Positions 16,966 to 25,071 are shown, counted from the stretch's first letter. The stretch: DNA of 47,360 bases from Putridiphycobacter sp045110285 (GCA_045110285.1 JBGCGA010000035.1:1-47360), one strand, 5' to 3'. Made by a program: numbers and translations. The notes: generated by a model not told the origin, from the sequence alone.

Positions 16966-17589
16966 ATGAGTTTAATGGAGAGCTTAAAATGGCGTTATGC
17001 TACCAAAAAATTTGATTCTAATAAAAAAGTCAATCAAGATGATTTGTCTGATTTAAAGGAGTCAATTAGACTAGCGGCGACATCTTATGGATTGCAACCC
17101 TTTAAAGTGTTGGTTGTAAGTGATCAAAATATAAAAGACAAACTAGTGCCTGCAACCTTCGGGCAGAGCCAAGTTTCGGATTGTTCTCATGTATTTATTT
17201 TTGCTTACAAAACTGACATGAAACCTGAGTACATTGATAAGTATATCAATCTTTGCGCTTCTGAACGAAATTTAAAACCTGAAGATTTAAAAGGCTACAG
17301 TAGTTTTATGAAAAAAACACTAGGTGGACTGTCAAACGAACAAGTAAGAGTGTGGGGAAGTAAACAAGCATATATTGGAATGGCTAACTTACTAACGGCT
17401 TGCGCTGATATGCGAATAGATGCCTGCCCTATTGAGGGGTTTAGTGCTAAAACGTATAACGAATTATTTAATTTAGACAAAGATAATTTATCAGCATGTG
17501 TTGTTGTTGCTGTTGGTTATCGAGCTGAGGATTGTCCTAATCAACATTTGAAGAAAGTAAGATTACCTTCCGAAGATCTATTCATTTGA
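16966..17589 (+). CDS. NAD(P)H-dependent nitroreductase-family oxidoreductase
   Basis: 207 residues of the FMN-binding NfsB-like family. MESLKWRYATKKFDSNKKV supplies the Arg and Lys that hold the FMN phosphate, AATSYGLQPFKVLVV is the usual S-x-x-x-Q-P-F/W motif, and CPIEGFSAKTYNELFNL with VVVAVGYRAEDC close the fold. A homodimeric cytoplasmic enzyme reducing quinones, nitroaromatics or other acceptors; the natural substrate is unknown. It is divergent from gap and convergent, 10 bp apart, with the rhomboid gene. Confidence 0.93.
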   Translation: MSLMESLKWRYATKKFDSNKKVNQDDLSDLKESIRLAATSYGLQPFKVLVVSDQNIKDKLVPATFGQSQVSDCSHVFIFAYKTDMKPEYIDKYINLCASERNLKPEDLKGYSSFMKKTLGGLSNEQVRVWGSKQAYIGMANLLTACADMRIDACPIEGFSAKTYNELFNLDKDNLSACVVVAVGYRAEDCPNQHLKKVRLPSEDLFI

Positions 17590-17599
17590 ATAAATCTGC

Positions 17600-18382
17600 T
17601 TATTCACCTGTAATTTTTTTGTCTTCTTGGTTAGTAGTTTTCTTTTCAGAGTTGTCAGTTGACTTATAATGATAGATAACCTGAAACGGATCAGTTGAGG
17701 TTTGAATGGGCTGCTTAACAATGCCTTCTTGTTGCAGTCCATCTGTTTTCCAATATTCATCCTCGTATTCTGTAAAGCCAAGTTCCTCCTCTATTTCATA
17801 ATAGAATTTGTCGGGTTGAGGTAATTTTTTTCGGTATAGAATGGCTAATAATGCTCCTGCAAAAAAACCAGAAAAATGACCTTCAAACGAAATTTGAGGA
17901 TCAATTGGGAAAATGCCCCATATTAAACTGCCGTATAGAAAAATGACGAGTAAAGAAATTGCCGCCACTCGTAAATGTTTAGTTAAAAAACCGCCTAACA
18001 TTAAAAATGAAGTGAGTCCGTATATGACTCCACTCATGCCTATGTGGTAGTTTTGACGGGCGAACAGCCAAACCAAAACGCCAGTCCCTAAAAAAATGGA
18101 CATGAAAACTTTTGGAGCAATGTTTCTAAAATTGTAAAACAAAAGCCACGTCAAAACAAAAGTAGGAATTGAGTTATTGAACAAATGCGAATAGCTTTCG
18201 GTACTGTGAATAAATGGACCTGTTAAAATACCTATTAAACCACTGGCAGTTCGAGGAAAAATTCCGAACTGATATAATTGAAGGTCAAATATTTCGTTGT
18301 AGGCATGAACGATCCCCATCAGAAATACAATACTTGCAGCCAATAATAGAGTTGTTTTTATCACTTTTGGATTGTATTCCAT
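17600..18382 (-). CDS. Rhomboid-family intramembrane serine protease
   Basis: 260 residues with six membrane segments in the first ~185 residues and a polar, acidic C-terminal tail of ~75 residues in the cytoplasm. The catalytic dyad is intact: Ser117 in IGMSGVIYG and His169 in FEGHFSGFFAG; SHLFNN near 65 supplies the oxyanion-hole His/Asn segment. It should cleave single-pass membrane proteins within or near the bilayer; no substrate is evident. The acidic tail (EIEEELGFTEYEDEYW) recurs in relatives from this phylum but has no assigned role. Its 3' end faces the nitroreductase gene with no room for a long terminator. Confidence 0.92.
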   Translation of the reverse strand: MEYNPKVIKTTLLLAASIVFLMGIVHAYNEIFDLQLYQFGIFPRTASGLIGILTGPFIHSTESYSHLFNNSIPTFVLTWLLFYNFRNIAPKVFMSIFLGTGVLVWLFARQNYHIGMSGVIYGLTSFLMLGGFLTKHLRVAAISLLVIFLYGSLIWGIFPIDPQISFEGHFSGFFAGALLAILYRKKLPQPDKFYYEIEEELGFTEYEDEYWKTDGLQQEGIVKQPIQTSTDPFQVIYHYKSTDNSEKKTTNQEDKKITGE

Positions 18383-18561
18383 GAACTGAATATATCAAAA
18401 ACCCAACCTTTTATTATTTGCTGACAAGTTGTCTTGAACACAATGATTTTTTCAACCTTTTCAGATTTAAAAAGGGATAAATAATTGTAATAGTCATGCA
18501 AAGTCTATTTTAATAGATCGGATGACTTTAAGTGCTGCTAAGTCTAATTGTTCTTACATTT

Positions 18562-19083
18562 ATGCCAGTGAAAAAAAGAATTATTTTTAGACGCTTATAT
18601 TTAGCAGGGATAGTATTAATTACTGCCATTTCTATGTTTTTATTGATGGGAAGTGCAAACGAAGCCCTTTTCTTTTTAAAAAATTTCTCCTACTATTATG
18701 TTGAGTTGTCTTTGGTGCTGTTGATGTTAATCGTTTCTGTGTCCGGTTTTTTTTCAATTCTTTATCATGTGAAGCTATTAAAACCTAACTCAACTATAAG
18801 AAATGTAAATATTTTAGATGATTTCGATTTTCAGCCTCAGTTTTCTTTGATAGCACTAAATGCCACTTATCAATTATTTAGTTTATCGCTGCAAGTTTTT
18901 GCAATTTTGGGAATAAGAAACATAATTGAGGATATCGCTTATGTGTATCATATGCCTTTATACGTGTTTTCCCTTGGGGTGGCGGTTTTATTCTTGCTTT
19001 TAGGCATTTTGTTTTTTAAGGATGCTAGAAAACTAAAGAAAAAAAAACACTTAAAAAGTAATGTCACAAAAAACATAGATTAA
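18562..19083 (+). CDS. Unrecognised four-span membrane protein
   Basis: 173 residues from the ATG (183 from a GTG at 18532, which directly follows an in-frame stop). Four hydrophobic segments are clear: LAGIVLITAISMFLLMG, VELSLVLLMLIVSVSGFF, a mixed segment near 115-135, and VFSLGVAVLFLLLGILFF. Basic runs flank the first and last spans, the C-terminus ending in a Lys-rich cytoplasmic tail. I recognise no family. The gap before it (18383-18561) shows no TAnnTTTG element. The broken T9SS cargo gene follows 108 bp downstream with its own promoter. Confidence 0.65.
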   Translation: MPVKKRIIFRRLYLAGIVLITAISMFLLMGSANEALFFLKNFSYYYVELSLVLLMLIVSVSGFFSILYHVKLLKPNSTIRNVNILDDFDFQPQFSLIALNATYQLFSLSLQVFAILGIRNIIEDIAYVYHMPLYVFSLGVAVLFLLLGILFFKDARKLKKKKHLKSNVTKNID

Positions 19084-19159
19084 AATCACCAAATTCTAGA
19101 ATTGCAAACCTTTAATTCCTAATGCTTTAAATAGATTCGAAAATTTAGTTTTAAATTAC

Positions 19160-19167
19160 TACATTTG
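19160..19167 (+). promoter_or_regulatory. Bacteroidota -7 element of the broken cargo gene
   Basis: TACATTTG lies 25 bases before the ATG at 19192. The promoter element is intact although the gene is not. Confidence 0.5.
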
Positions 19168-19191
19168 AGATGGGAACATGAATTGACAAAT

Positions 19192-20202
19192 ATGTTTAAG
19201 CCATTTAATCATTCGCTAAAATCGCTAAGCTTTGTTTTCTTATTGATCCAACTCAGTTCACAATTGCGCAGTCTTGCAATACTTACAGTACTATTTCTCA
19301 AACAAATTGTGATGTATATTATGCTCCCAGTGGTGCGCAGTTTAATTCTAGCGGTACTTATATTGACACGATTCAAAATCTAGCTGGTTGTGATAGCATC
19401 ATAACCAGCTAGATTAGAGGTATTAGACAGTTATAGCAATACAATCTATGCTCACACATGCGGGAATCCCTATGTATCAAGCAGTGGAAATACTTACAGC
19501 AGTACGGGGCTATACATATAAAGCTACTTTTCTTCAAATGGGTGCGATAGTCTTGTATATCTAAATGTCGATATAGAAGCATCAGGTGCTGGGTTTTATG
19601 ATATATCTACATGTGAAAGCTATACTTCAGATGGAGGGATTGTGTGTACGGAAAGTGGTGTTTATCAAGAGATTTATACAAGCGCAACAGGATGTGATTC
19701 ATTATTGATCTATGAAATAAAAATTATTCAATTGGATTCAACTGCAGATTGGATAGGGCCTATGACAATTGAAGCCAATGAGTCTGGAGCAACTTATCAG
19801 TGGATAGACTGTAACAATAGCAATGCTATTATTCCGGGAGCAAACGACAAGACTTATGTGGCCGCTGTTAATGGAGACTATGCATGCGTAGTAGAGAAAG
19901 ATGGATGCACAAAAACAACGAATTGTATTAGAATTCAATCGCTAGACCTGACTCGTTTCAAGGAAGATGCTTTCAATGTTTATCCGAATCCGTCACATGG
20001 GCTATTTTTTATTGAACTTTATGCTGATGAACCCAATACGAAAGTTGAAATTACAAATAGTTTAGGTCAAATAGTTTACCAATCTAATTTAAGTCGATCC
20101 ATCACTCCCCTGCGCCTAAATAGCATGGAATCTGGACTCTATATTGTTTCTGTAATAGGCTCTGAGGCAATAATTAGAAAGACAATTAAGATAGAAAAGT
20201 AA
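19192..20202 (+). pseudogene. Decayed T9SS-exported repeat protein
   Basis: Joined across three lesions, the reading frames give a secreted protein of about 335 residues. The first frame starts with a signal sequence (SLSFVFLLIQLSS). A -1 shift near 19263 is needed to continue into IAQSCNTYSTISQTNCD and SGTYIDTIQNLAGCDSIIT, a repeat common in Bacteroidota surface proteins. A compensating +1 near 19412 returns to the first frame (LEVLDSYSNTIYAHTCG). TAA at 19519-19521 then interrupts SSTGLYI/SYFSSNGCDSLVY. The rest is open to the end: repeats with GCDSLLIYEI, then a type A sorting domain (FNVYPNPSHG ... LYIVSVIGSEAIIRKTIKI). Sequencing error could explain one lesion but hardly all three. Confidence 0.85.
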
Positions 20203-20214
20203 ATGTGTTACTTT
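20196..20214. terminator. Short bidirectional hairpin holding both stop codons
   Basis: AAAGTAA/TTACTTT forms a perfect 7-bp stem around ATGTG. The TAA of the broken cargo gene and the TTA complement of the convergent gene's stop both lie inside it. It is AT-rich and weak, but it is the only structure between the two convergent genes. Confidence 0.4.
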
Positions 20215-21314
20215 ATCTCGCCCAGTAAATCACCCGCTTGTTGAGCGTAGTAGCCGTTAAATAATATAATGTCTGCCAGCGCATTTTTTGCATCTGACAT
20301 TTCATTTAACTTAATTAAAGTTTTTGCTTTATACCACTGCGCTTCTTCTGTAAAAGGTCCTTCAGTCAGCTGCAGAATGGTATTAAATTCAATTAATGCG
20401 GTTGAAAAGTCTCCCAAATTATAATAGCAAAGCCCGCCATAAAACAGCGCATTTAAATCATTTTTGTATTGGTTGGAAATAGTTTTTACACGTTTGAGAG
20501 CATTTTTATACTTGTCTTTTGAAAAGTAATAGAGTGTTTCTTCCAAATAATCCAAATAACCCACTTGAACTGTTTTTTCAACCAATTCTTGCTCATCTCT
20601 AGCTTTGCTGTTTTCAAAGGATGCATCTAATCCGCCTGACAATCTGTAAACAGTTTTTGAAATTATTTTTTCTCTATTTTCAAATCTAGAGTAATCAACT
20701 ACGGCCATATCATAAAAGTATCGATACGGATAAATTACTTTTTTCTTTGCTTTCCTAGCCACAATTATTTCGGGCAACTCTTCGTCAACCAACAAATCAT
20801 TTGGATCAATTAAAACTATGTTTTCGTTCTTTTCTTGGGTTTCTGCATGGTATGTCTCGTTGGTCGAAAAATCATTTTTCACTGCCTTTGTTTTAATTTG
20901 ATCAGCGCTTTCTATCATCTGCAACGTTTCTATTTCATCCGGAATTATTTCAATTTCAGAATAGCCTGTTTCTTTTGCAACATTGTCAATTGTCAGGGTA
21001 TTTATGTTGTTTTTACTAATGCTTTGCTCTGAAACTGCATCAGTTTTTTTTGTGAAATATAAGCCCGTCATCACCAATAATGCAATTGAAAGCGAAGCAA
21101 TGGTCCAATACTTAAATCGGCTACTAAACCTATTTGCTATTTTTCGATTAAAATACTGAAGCCCCTGAGGTGTCTCTGAGTAGCCATCCATGGCATCCTT
21201 TAAAAATGAGTCCGATAAGGCTTGCTTCTCAAGTTCGTGCATTTCAATACCTGTCATATCGCCATTAAAATAGCGATTGAGTTGCCGGTTAATATGTTTA
21301 GGATTTAAAGACAT
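20208..21314 (-). CDS. Membrane anti-sigma candidate with C-terminal TPR domain
   Basis: 368 residues. The N-terminal ~45 residues (QLNRYFNGDMTGIEMHELE, then ALSDSFLKDAMDGY) resemble the cytoplasmic sigma-binding segment of Bacteroidota anti-sigma proteins. One span lies at ~69-87 (YWTIASLSIALLVMTGLYF). The periplasmic part has an Asp/Glu-rich linker and, from ~250 on, TPR-like helices (ALFYGGLCYYNLGDFSTALIEF; AQWYKAKTLIKLNEMSDAKNAL). The start overlaps the upstream sigma gene by 17 bp, so the two are coupled. I infer that the TPR domain senses an envelope partner and that the N-terminus holds the sigma factor. It could instead be a plain TPR protein. Confidence 0.72.
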   Translation of the reverse strand: MSLNPKHINRQLNRYFNGDMTGIEMHELEKQALSDSFLKDAMDGYSETPQGLQYFNRKIANRFSSRFKYWTIASLSIALLVMTGLYFTKKTDAVSEQSISKNNINTLTIDNVAKETGYSEIEIIPDEIETLQMIESADQIKTKAVKNDFSTNETYHAETQEKNENIVLIDPNDLLVDEELPEIIVARKAKKKVIYPYRYFYDMAVVDYSRFENREKIISKTVYRLSGGLDASFENSKARDEQELVEKTVQVGYLDYLEETLYYFSKDKYKNALKRVKTISNQYKNDLNALFYGGLCYYNLGDFSTALIEFNTILQLTEGPFTEEAQWYKAKTLIKLNEMSDAKNALADIILFNGYYAQQAGDLLGEIK

Positions 21315-21885
21315 CTTTTTCTTCTAAAATCATTTTTAAATTTCTTTTGCCATTTTGAATATAGCTTTTTACTTTTTTTACTTCATAACCTGTTTTACTA
21401 CTCACTTCCTCATAGCAAAACCGGTGTAAATAAAATAGTTCAATACAAATTTTCTGCTCGTTTTTAAGTAATTGTATAGCTTTTTCAAGTACATTTAATT
21501 TCTCATCTTTTTCAAACACTGCTTCTAATTCATCTTGGCTTGTATTGGCTGTTGCTATGAGTGTTTTGTCAATTTCAGTTTCGGGTTTTCTTTTTCGCAA
21601 AAACATGAGACAATCATTTTTACAAACGGTATACAACCAGTTTTTTAAATTTTTAATGTCTGATCGTGTCATTTTTACTGCCAGAGACTCGAAAGTTTGC
21701 ATCATTACATCTTCTGCATCTGACTTGTTTTTTAAGTATTTTAAGTTGACACCAAAGGCTAATTGTCCGTAACGTTTAAATATTTCTCCAATAACTAGTT
21801 TTGTGGGTGTAGTGGCAAAAGCTGCAACCAATTCTTTGTCGGTCAACTGACGTAATTGTCTTCTATTAAAAAGGTTCAGTAACAT
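21298..21885 (-). CDS. ECF-type RNA polymerase sigma factor
   Basis: 195 residues. Region 2: KRYGQLAFGVNLKYLKNKSDAEDVMMQTF, here split for reading as LKYLKNKSDAEDVMMQTF plus NLKNWLYTVCKNDCLMFLRK, which carries the -10-binding helix. Region 4: LKNEQKICIELFYLHRFCYEEV then the helix-turn-helix SSKTGYEVKKVKSYIQNGKRNLK. It has no region 1.1 or 3. It is co-encoded with the membrane TPR anti-sigma candidate. P. gingivalis uses an ECF sigma (SigP) with PorX to run T9SS genes; whether this factor does anything similar cannot be read here. No TAnnTTTG element is seen before it. Confidence 0.9.
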   Translation of the reverse strand: MLLNLFNRRQLRQLTDKELVAAFATTPTKLVIGEIFKRYGQLAFGVNLKYLKNKSDAEDVMMQTFESLAVKMTRSDIKNLKNWLYTVCKNDCLMFLRKRKPETEIDKTLIATANTSQDELEAVFEKDEKLNVLEKAIQLLKNEQKICIELFYLHRFCYEEVSSKTGYEVKKVKSYIQNGKRNLKMILEEKDVFKS

Positions 21886-21942
21886 GCGTTTTGCTCTCTG
21901 TTTTTAGATTGATGATGAATAAGAACTTATTCCATAACATAT

Positions 21943-22716
21943 TTATAATTTCTTTTTTTTAGCCTTGTTCCAATAAATATCCATTTCAGCTAAGTTCATG
22001 TGCTCAAATGTTTTTTGATCGGCCCTAATTTCTTTTTCCATAAATTGAAAACGGTTAATAAATTTTTTATTTGTTCTTGCTAGTGCTGTTTCAGGATCAA
22101 TTCCTAACCATCTTGCATAATTAATCATACTAAAAAATACATCCCCAAATTCTGCTTCCATTTTATCTTTATCACCTGACAATTCCTCAGCTTTTAATTC
22201 TGCAATCTCTTCTTCAACTTTATCCCAAACTTGACCTTTGTTGTCCCAATCAAAGCCTATGCCTTTTACTTTGTCTTGAATTCGAGTAGCTTTAACCATT
22301 GCGGGCAAAGATTTTGGAACTCCTTGCAGAATGGAAGTTTTGCCTTCTTTTAATTTTAATTTTTCCCAATTGGCTTTTACTTCTTCCTCGTCCTGAACGG
22401 TCACATCTCCGTATATATGTGGATGGCGGTGAATTAACTTATCGCAAACCGTGTTTAGCACGTCTGCGACATCAAATTGACCTTGTTCCGAAGCAATTTT
22501 AGAATAGAATACTAAGTGCAGCATTATATCGCCTAATTCACCTTTAATCTCGGTCATGTCTTCTTCAAGTATAGCATCTGTTAATTCGTAGCATTCCTCA
22601 ATTGTCAAGTGTCTTAAACTCTGCATAGTCTGTTTTTTGTCCCATGGACATTGCGCTCGTAATTCATCCATTATTACCAACAATCGTTCAAATGCTTTTA
22701 ATTTGGGTTCCATCAT
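21943..22716 (-). CDS. mazG: Nucleoside triphosphate pyrophosphohydrolase MazG
   Basis: 257 residues, the two-domain MazG form. Each half carries the E-x2-E...E-x2-D all-alpha NTP pyrophosphatase motif: EECYELTDAIL with GELGDIMLHL in the first, EEEIAELKAEE with AEFGDVFFSMINYARW in the second. AQCPWDKKQT near residue 20 is the family's N-terminal marker. It hydrolyses (d)NTPs to monophosphates and may cleanse the nucleotide pool or lower ppGpp. Two adjacent ATGs are possible starts (22716, 22713); both sit within 20 bases of a TAAATTTG promoter. It is divergent from the PagL-like gene. Confidence 0.95.
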   Translation of the reverse strand: MMEPKLKAFERLLVIMDELRAQCPWDKKQTMQSLRHLTIEECYELTDAILEEDMTEIKGELGDIMLHLVFYSKIASEQGQFDVADVLNTVCDKLIHRHPHIYGDVTVQDEEEVKANWEKLKLKEGKTSILQGVPKSLPAMVKATRIQDKVKGIGFDWDNKGQVWDKVEEEIAELKAEELSGDKDKMEAEFGDVFFSMINYARWLGIDPETALARTNKKFINRFQFMEKEIRADQKTFEHMNLAEMDIYWNKAKKKKL

Positions 22717-22732
22717 TCTATGCTATTTTCTT

Positions 22733-22740
22733 CAAATTTA
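22733..22740 (-). promoter_or_regulatory. Bacteroidota -7 element for mazG
   Basis: The minus strand reads TAAATTTG, with its G 17 bases before the ATG at 22716. It is paired back-to-back with the opposite-strand element at 22752-22759. Confidence 0.55.
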
Positions 22741-22751
22741 CACTAATTTGC

Positions 22752-22759
22752 TAGATTTG
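22752..22759 (+). promoter_or_regulatory. Bacteroidota -7 element for the PagL-like gene
   Basis: TAGATTTG has its G 25 bases before the ATG at 22784. Only 11 bp separate it from the mazG element on the other strand. Confidence 0.55.
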
Positions 22760-22783
22760 TAGATGACATTAATTTTAACTTAA

Positions 22784-23896
22784 ATGCTTGAAAGGTACAG
22801 ACCTTTATTTCTTCAAATTTTCATGATCATTCTCCTGTGGCAACCATCAAATATTTTTGGTCAGTCAGAGTATAATGCAAGAGGACTGTACGTCCAATCT
22901 AAAGGCGGTTTTTTAATGGCTCACCGCTCCACAATGGCGCATTTGGTAAGAAAGAATTCATATGGTTTTGAATGCGGTTTTATTAAACATTTACAGGCAG
23001 GTGCTAAGCATGCCGACAAGCATTTTCCGGCAGTAGGAATGAGTTTTGAATTTAGAAATTTCGGGTATGATGAAGTGCTAGGAAAAGCCTTTTCTATCAG
23101 CCACTTCATCAATACACCAATTTTCCAAAGTGATAATTTTTTTATTGACTTTCAGTACGGTACAGGTATTGGTTATTTAACAAATAAATACGATTTAATT
23201 GATAATCCTAAAAACAATGCCATTGGATCCCATTTTAATGCTAAAGTGGCTTTAAAACTAATTTTTACGAAATATTTTAATCAAAATTTTGTGGGATTAG
23301 GATTAGAAATGACTCATTTCTCAAATGGCGTCATGACTTTTCCAAATTTAGGCTTAAACGTTCCTAGTTTATTTGTTCAACTTGGTTTTCTGAATGGGCA
23401 GCGAGCAGCATATGACAAAAGAAAAAGTTATGAATCCGAGGTTTTTCAAAGTACAGTAAAACACAACTTATTACTCACTTCTATTTTTACAGCAAAACAA
23501 GTGAGAGCAAATCCAAACCTTCCTAAACGATATCCAGTTTTTGGACTAAGAGGAACATATAAGTATACTTACAGTAAACGCTGGTCGTGGGATGCAAGTA
23601 TTGATCTGATTCATAACGAAGCCAATTTATTTGTTTATCCTGACTCAATTTTCACACGGTCTGATGTTCTACAAATTGGACTGTACGCCGGAGCAGCATA
23701 TCATTTCTACAAAAGTGAAATAGTAATGGGGTTGGGTTATTATTTAAGAGATAAAATTAATCCTATAGCCAGGATGTATAATAAAATTGGTTACCGTTAT
23801 TACTTTACTCAAAAATGGTTCGGACTTTTTAATGTGAGAGCAAATTTAGGTAAAGCTGACTTTTTTGAATTTGGTTTTGGATACAAATTAAGATAA
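22784..23896 (+). CDS. PagL-like acyloxyacyl hydrolase, outer-membrane barrel
   Basis: 370 residues with a signal peptide ending near SNIFGQ. The barrel holds the PagL-type active-site stretch EMTHFSNGVMTFPNLGLN (H178, S180), matching the His-x-Ser dyad of lipid A 3-O-deacylase, followed by VPSLFVQLGF. Classical PagL is about 150-190 residues; this protein has a further ~170 residues of alternating beta strands (FGLRGTYKYTYSKRWSW to FEFGFGYKLR), as expected for a larger barrel. The role may be lipid A or lysolipid deacylation in the outer membrane. The stop overlaps the start of the next gene by one base (TAATG), so the two are coupled. Confidence 0.82.
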   Translation: MLERYRPLFLQIFMIILLWQPSNIFGQSEYNARGLYVQSKGGFLMAHRSTMAHLVRKNSYGFECGFIKHLQAGAKHADKHFPAVGMSFEFRNFGYDEVLGKAFSISHFINTPIFQSDNFFIDFQYGTGIGYLTNKYDLIDNPKNNAIGSHFNAKVALKLIFTKYFNQNFVGLGLEMTHFSNGVMTFPNLGLNVPSLFVQLGFLNGQRAAYDKRKSYESEVFQSTVKHNLLLTSIFTAKQVRANPNLPKRYPVFGLRGTYKYTYSKRWSWDASIDLIHNEANLFVYPDSIFTRSDVLQIGLYAGAAYHFYKSEIVMGLGYYLRDKINPIARMYNKIGYRYYFTQKWFGLFNVRANLGKADFFEFGFGYKLR

Positions 23897-24630
23897 TGAT
23901 AAAAATAATTTTATTTTGTGTGATTGGTATTTTGCTCGTGGCATGCAAAAAGCCGGAAGAACGTAGATGTTGGAAATCGTTTGGAGACCCAATCAATCGT
24001 GTGGTTTCTATTGATTCTGTAAAAAAAATGAAACTGTACAGTGGTTTAACATACGTGATGCACCAAAGTAACGATTTGAAAATTGAAATAATGGGTGGCG
24101 CTAACATGGTCAATTTGGTGGATATAAAATCTGAAAATGAGATACTTGAAATTTCGAATCTATCAGCCTGTAATTTTTTAAGAGATTTTGATAAAAAAGT
24201 AACAGTACATATTTATTATCCAGAATTTAGTGACGTGTATGCTGAAGTTTCTGATTCACTTATTTTTGCCGATACAATACGGGGGAATCGATTGAAATTG
24301 GAAATGCGGGAAGCTGGTGGTGTTGCAGTCATGAGAACAGATTTAAATAATTTGAATCTGACAGTATCTGCAGGAAATGGTCACTATGTTGCAACAGGTT
24401 ACGCCAAATATGCGGCATTCAAAACACAAGGTCAGAGTTTTGCCAATTGCTTGGGCTTAAGAAGTGATTTTTTATACGCGTACCAGAACTCAAGAGGACA
24501 ATTAAAAGTAGATTTAGATAATGTTGAAGCTAATATTGTGATAGATGGAGCAGGAGATCTTATTTATTCGGGAGAGCCATCAGAATTGTCTTTAATTCAA
24601 AATGGAGCAGGTAACTTTATTAAATTTTAA
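23896..24630 (+). CDS. Lipoprotein with GIN/DUF2807 beta-helix domain
   Basis: 244 residues. A lipoprotein signal ends in the lipobox LLVACKK, with Cys17 as the likely lipidated residue. The mature part is a right-handed beta-helix of the putative auto-transporter adhesin head GIN family (DUF2807): LKIEIMGGANMVNLVDI, then VYAEVSDSLIFADTI, LNLTVSAGNGHYVATGYA and IVIDGAGDLIYSGEPSEL. Its biochemical role is unknown; members are surface or periplasmic. It is translationally coupled to the PagL-like gene, which suggests a joint envelope function. Confidence 0.85.
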   Translation: MIKIILFCVIGILLVACKKPEERRCWKSFGDPINRVVSIDSVKKMKLYSGLTYVMHQSNDLKIEIMGGANMVNLVDIKSENEILEISNLSACNFLRDFDKKVTVHIYYPEFSDVYAEVSDSLIFADTIRGNRLKLEMREAGGVAVMRTDLNNLNLTVSAGNGHYVATGYAKYAAFKTQGQSFANCLGLRSDFLYAYQNSRGQLKVDLDNVEANIVIDGAGDLIYSGEPSELSLIQNGAGNFIKF

Positions 24631-24652
24631 CTTTCCTTTGTATGCTTTTTAG

Positions 24653-24660
24653 TAATTTTG
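24653..24660 (+). promoter_or_regulatory. Bacteroidota -7 element for the small membrane protein
   Basis: TAATTTTG lies 16 bases before the ATG at 24676. A TTTG at 24637-24640 is only 12 bp upstream, too close for a normal -33 element. Confidence 0.5.
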
Positions 24661-24675
24661 TAAAAAAATAATCAC

Positions 24676-24876
24676 ATGGAACTGGTATTATTAACAATTG
24701 GTCTACTAGCATTAGCTTTTGCAGGAATTGCAATTAAAATATGGGCAAAAAAAGGAGGAGAGTTTGCCGGTACATGTGCCAGTAATAATTCTAATTTTAG
24801 TACTGAAGGAGAGTCATGTAGTTTCTGTGGAGCAAGACCTGACGAGCAGTGCCAAAAAGAAGAAGTTGCAGCATAG
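24676..24876 (+). CDS. Small conserved membrane protein with Cys-rich tail
   Basis: 66 residues. One N-terminal span (LVLLTIGLLALAFAGIAIKI) is followed by WAKKGGEFAGTCAS and a tail with CSFCGARPDEQC. Short proteins of this layout are widespread in Bacteroidota and are usually labelled membrane or secreted protein. The four cysteines (one in GTCAS, three in the tail) could bind zinc or an iron-sulfur cluster; nothing shows which. It has its own promoter element and stands apart from its neighbours. Confidence 0.8.
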   Translation: MELVLLTIGLLALAFAGIAIKIWAKKGGEFAGTCASNNSNFSTEGESCSFCGARPDEQCQKEEVAA

Positions 24877-24914
24877 GAATCAACTTTTAACCTATTTTTT
24901 TCGTTTCCCTATTG

Positions 24915-24937
24915 TTTGACAATCAAATCATTTTTTT
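24915..24937 (+). terminator. Weak AT-rich terminator after the small membrane protein
   Basis: TTTGA/TCAAA forms a 5-bp stem around CAA, followed three bases later by seven T. Weak stem, good U-tract, correctly placed 38 bases past the stop codon. Confidence 0.4.
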
Positions 24938-25062
24938 GCCTTGTGAAATAAAGCGCTTCATTGTCATTATTGTTGTAGCCGTATAGCGCTGAATTAAATG
25001 GTGTTATAATGTTATTGCCTGTTAAAAAAAGTTAAGGTAAATATTGCCGTATAATCAATGAC

Positions 25063-25070
25063 TATCTTTG
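25063..25070 (+). promoter_or_regulatory. TAnnTTTG element abutting the kinase start codon
   Basis: TATCTTTG ends only two bases before the ATG at 25072, with a TTG at 25044-25046 as a possible -33 part. If real, transcription would begin at or past the ATG, so either the message is leaderless or the match is chance. Confidence 0.3.
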
Positions 25071-25071
25071 A

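Noticed and set aside
17579..17592. TATTCA/TGAATA hairpin at the nitroreductase stop as terminator
   Set aside because: Six A-T-rich pairs with a two-base gap and no T-run; too weak to call.
23829..24113. 94-residue - frame opposite the PagL-like and GIN-domain genes
   Set aside because: Lies antisense to two genes with coupled, well-supported frames; hydrophobic by composition only.
24637..24660. Complete -33/-7 promoter before the small membrane protein
   Set aside because: The TTTG is only 12 bp from the -7 element, too close for the consensus, so only the -7 part is annotated.
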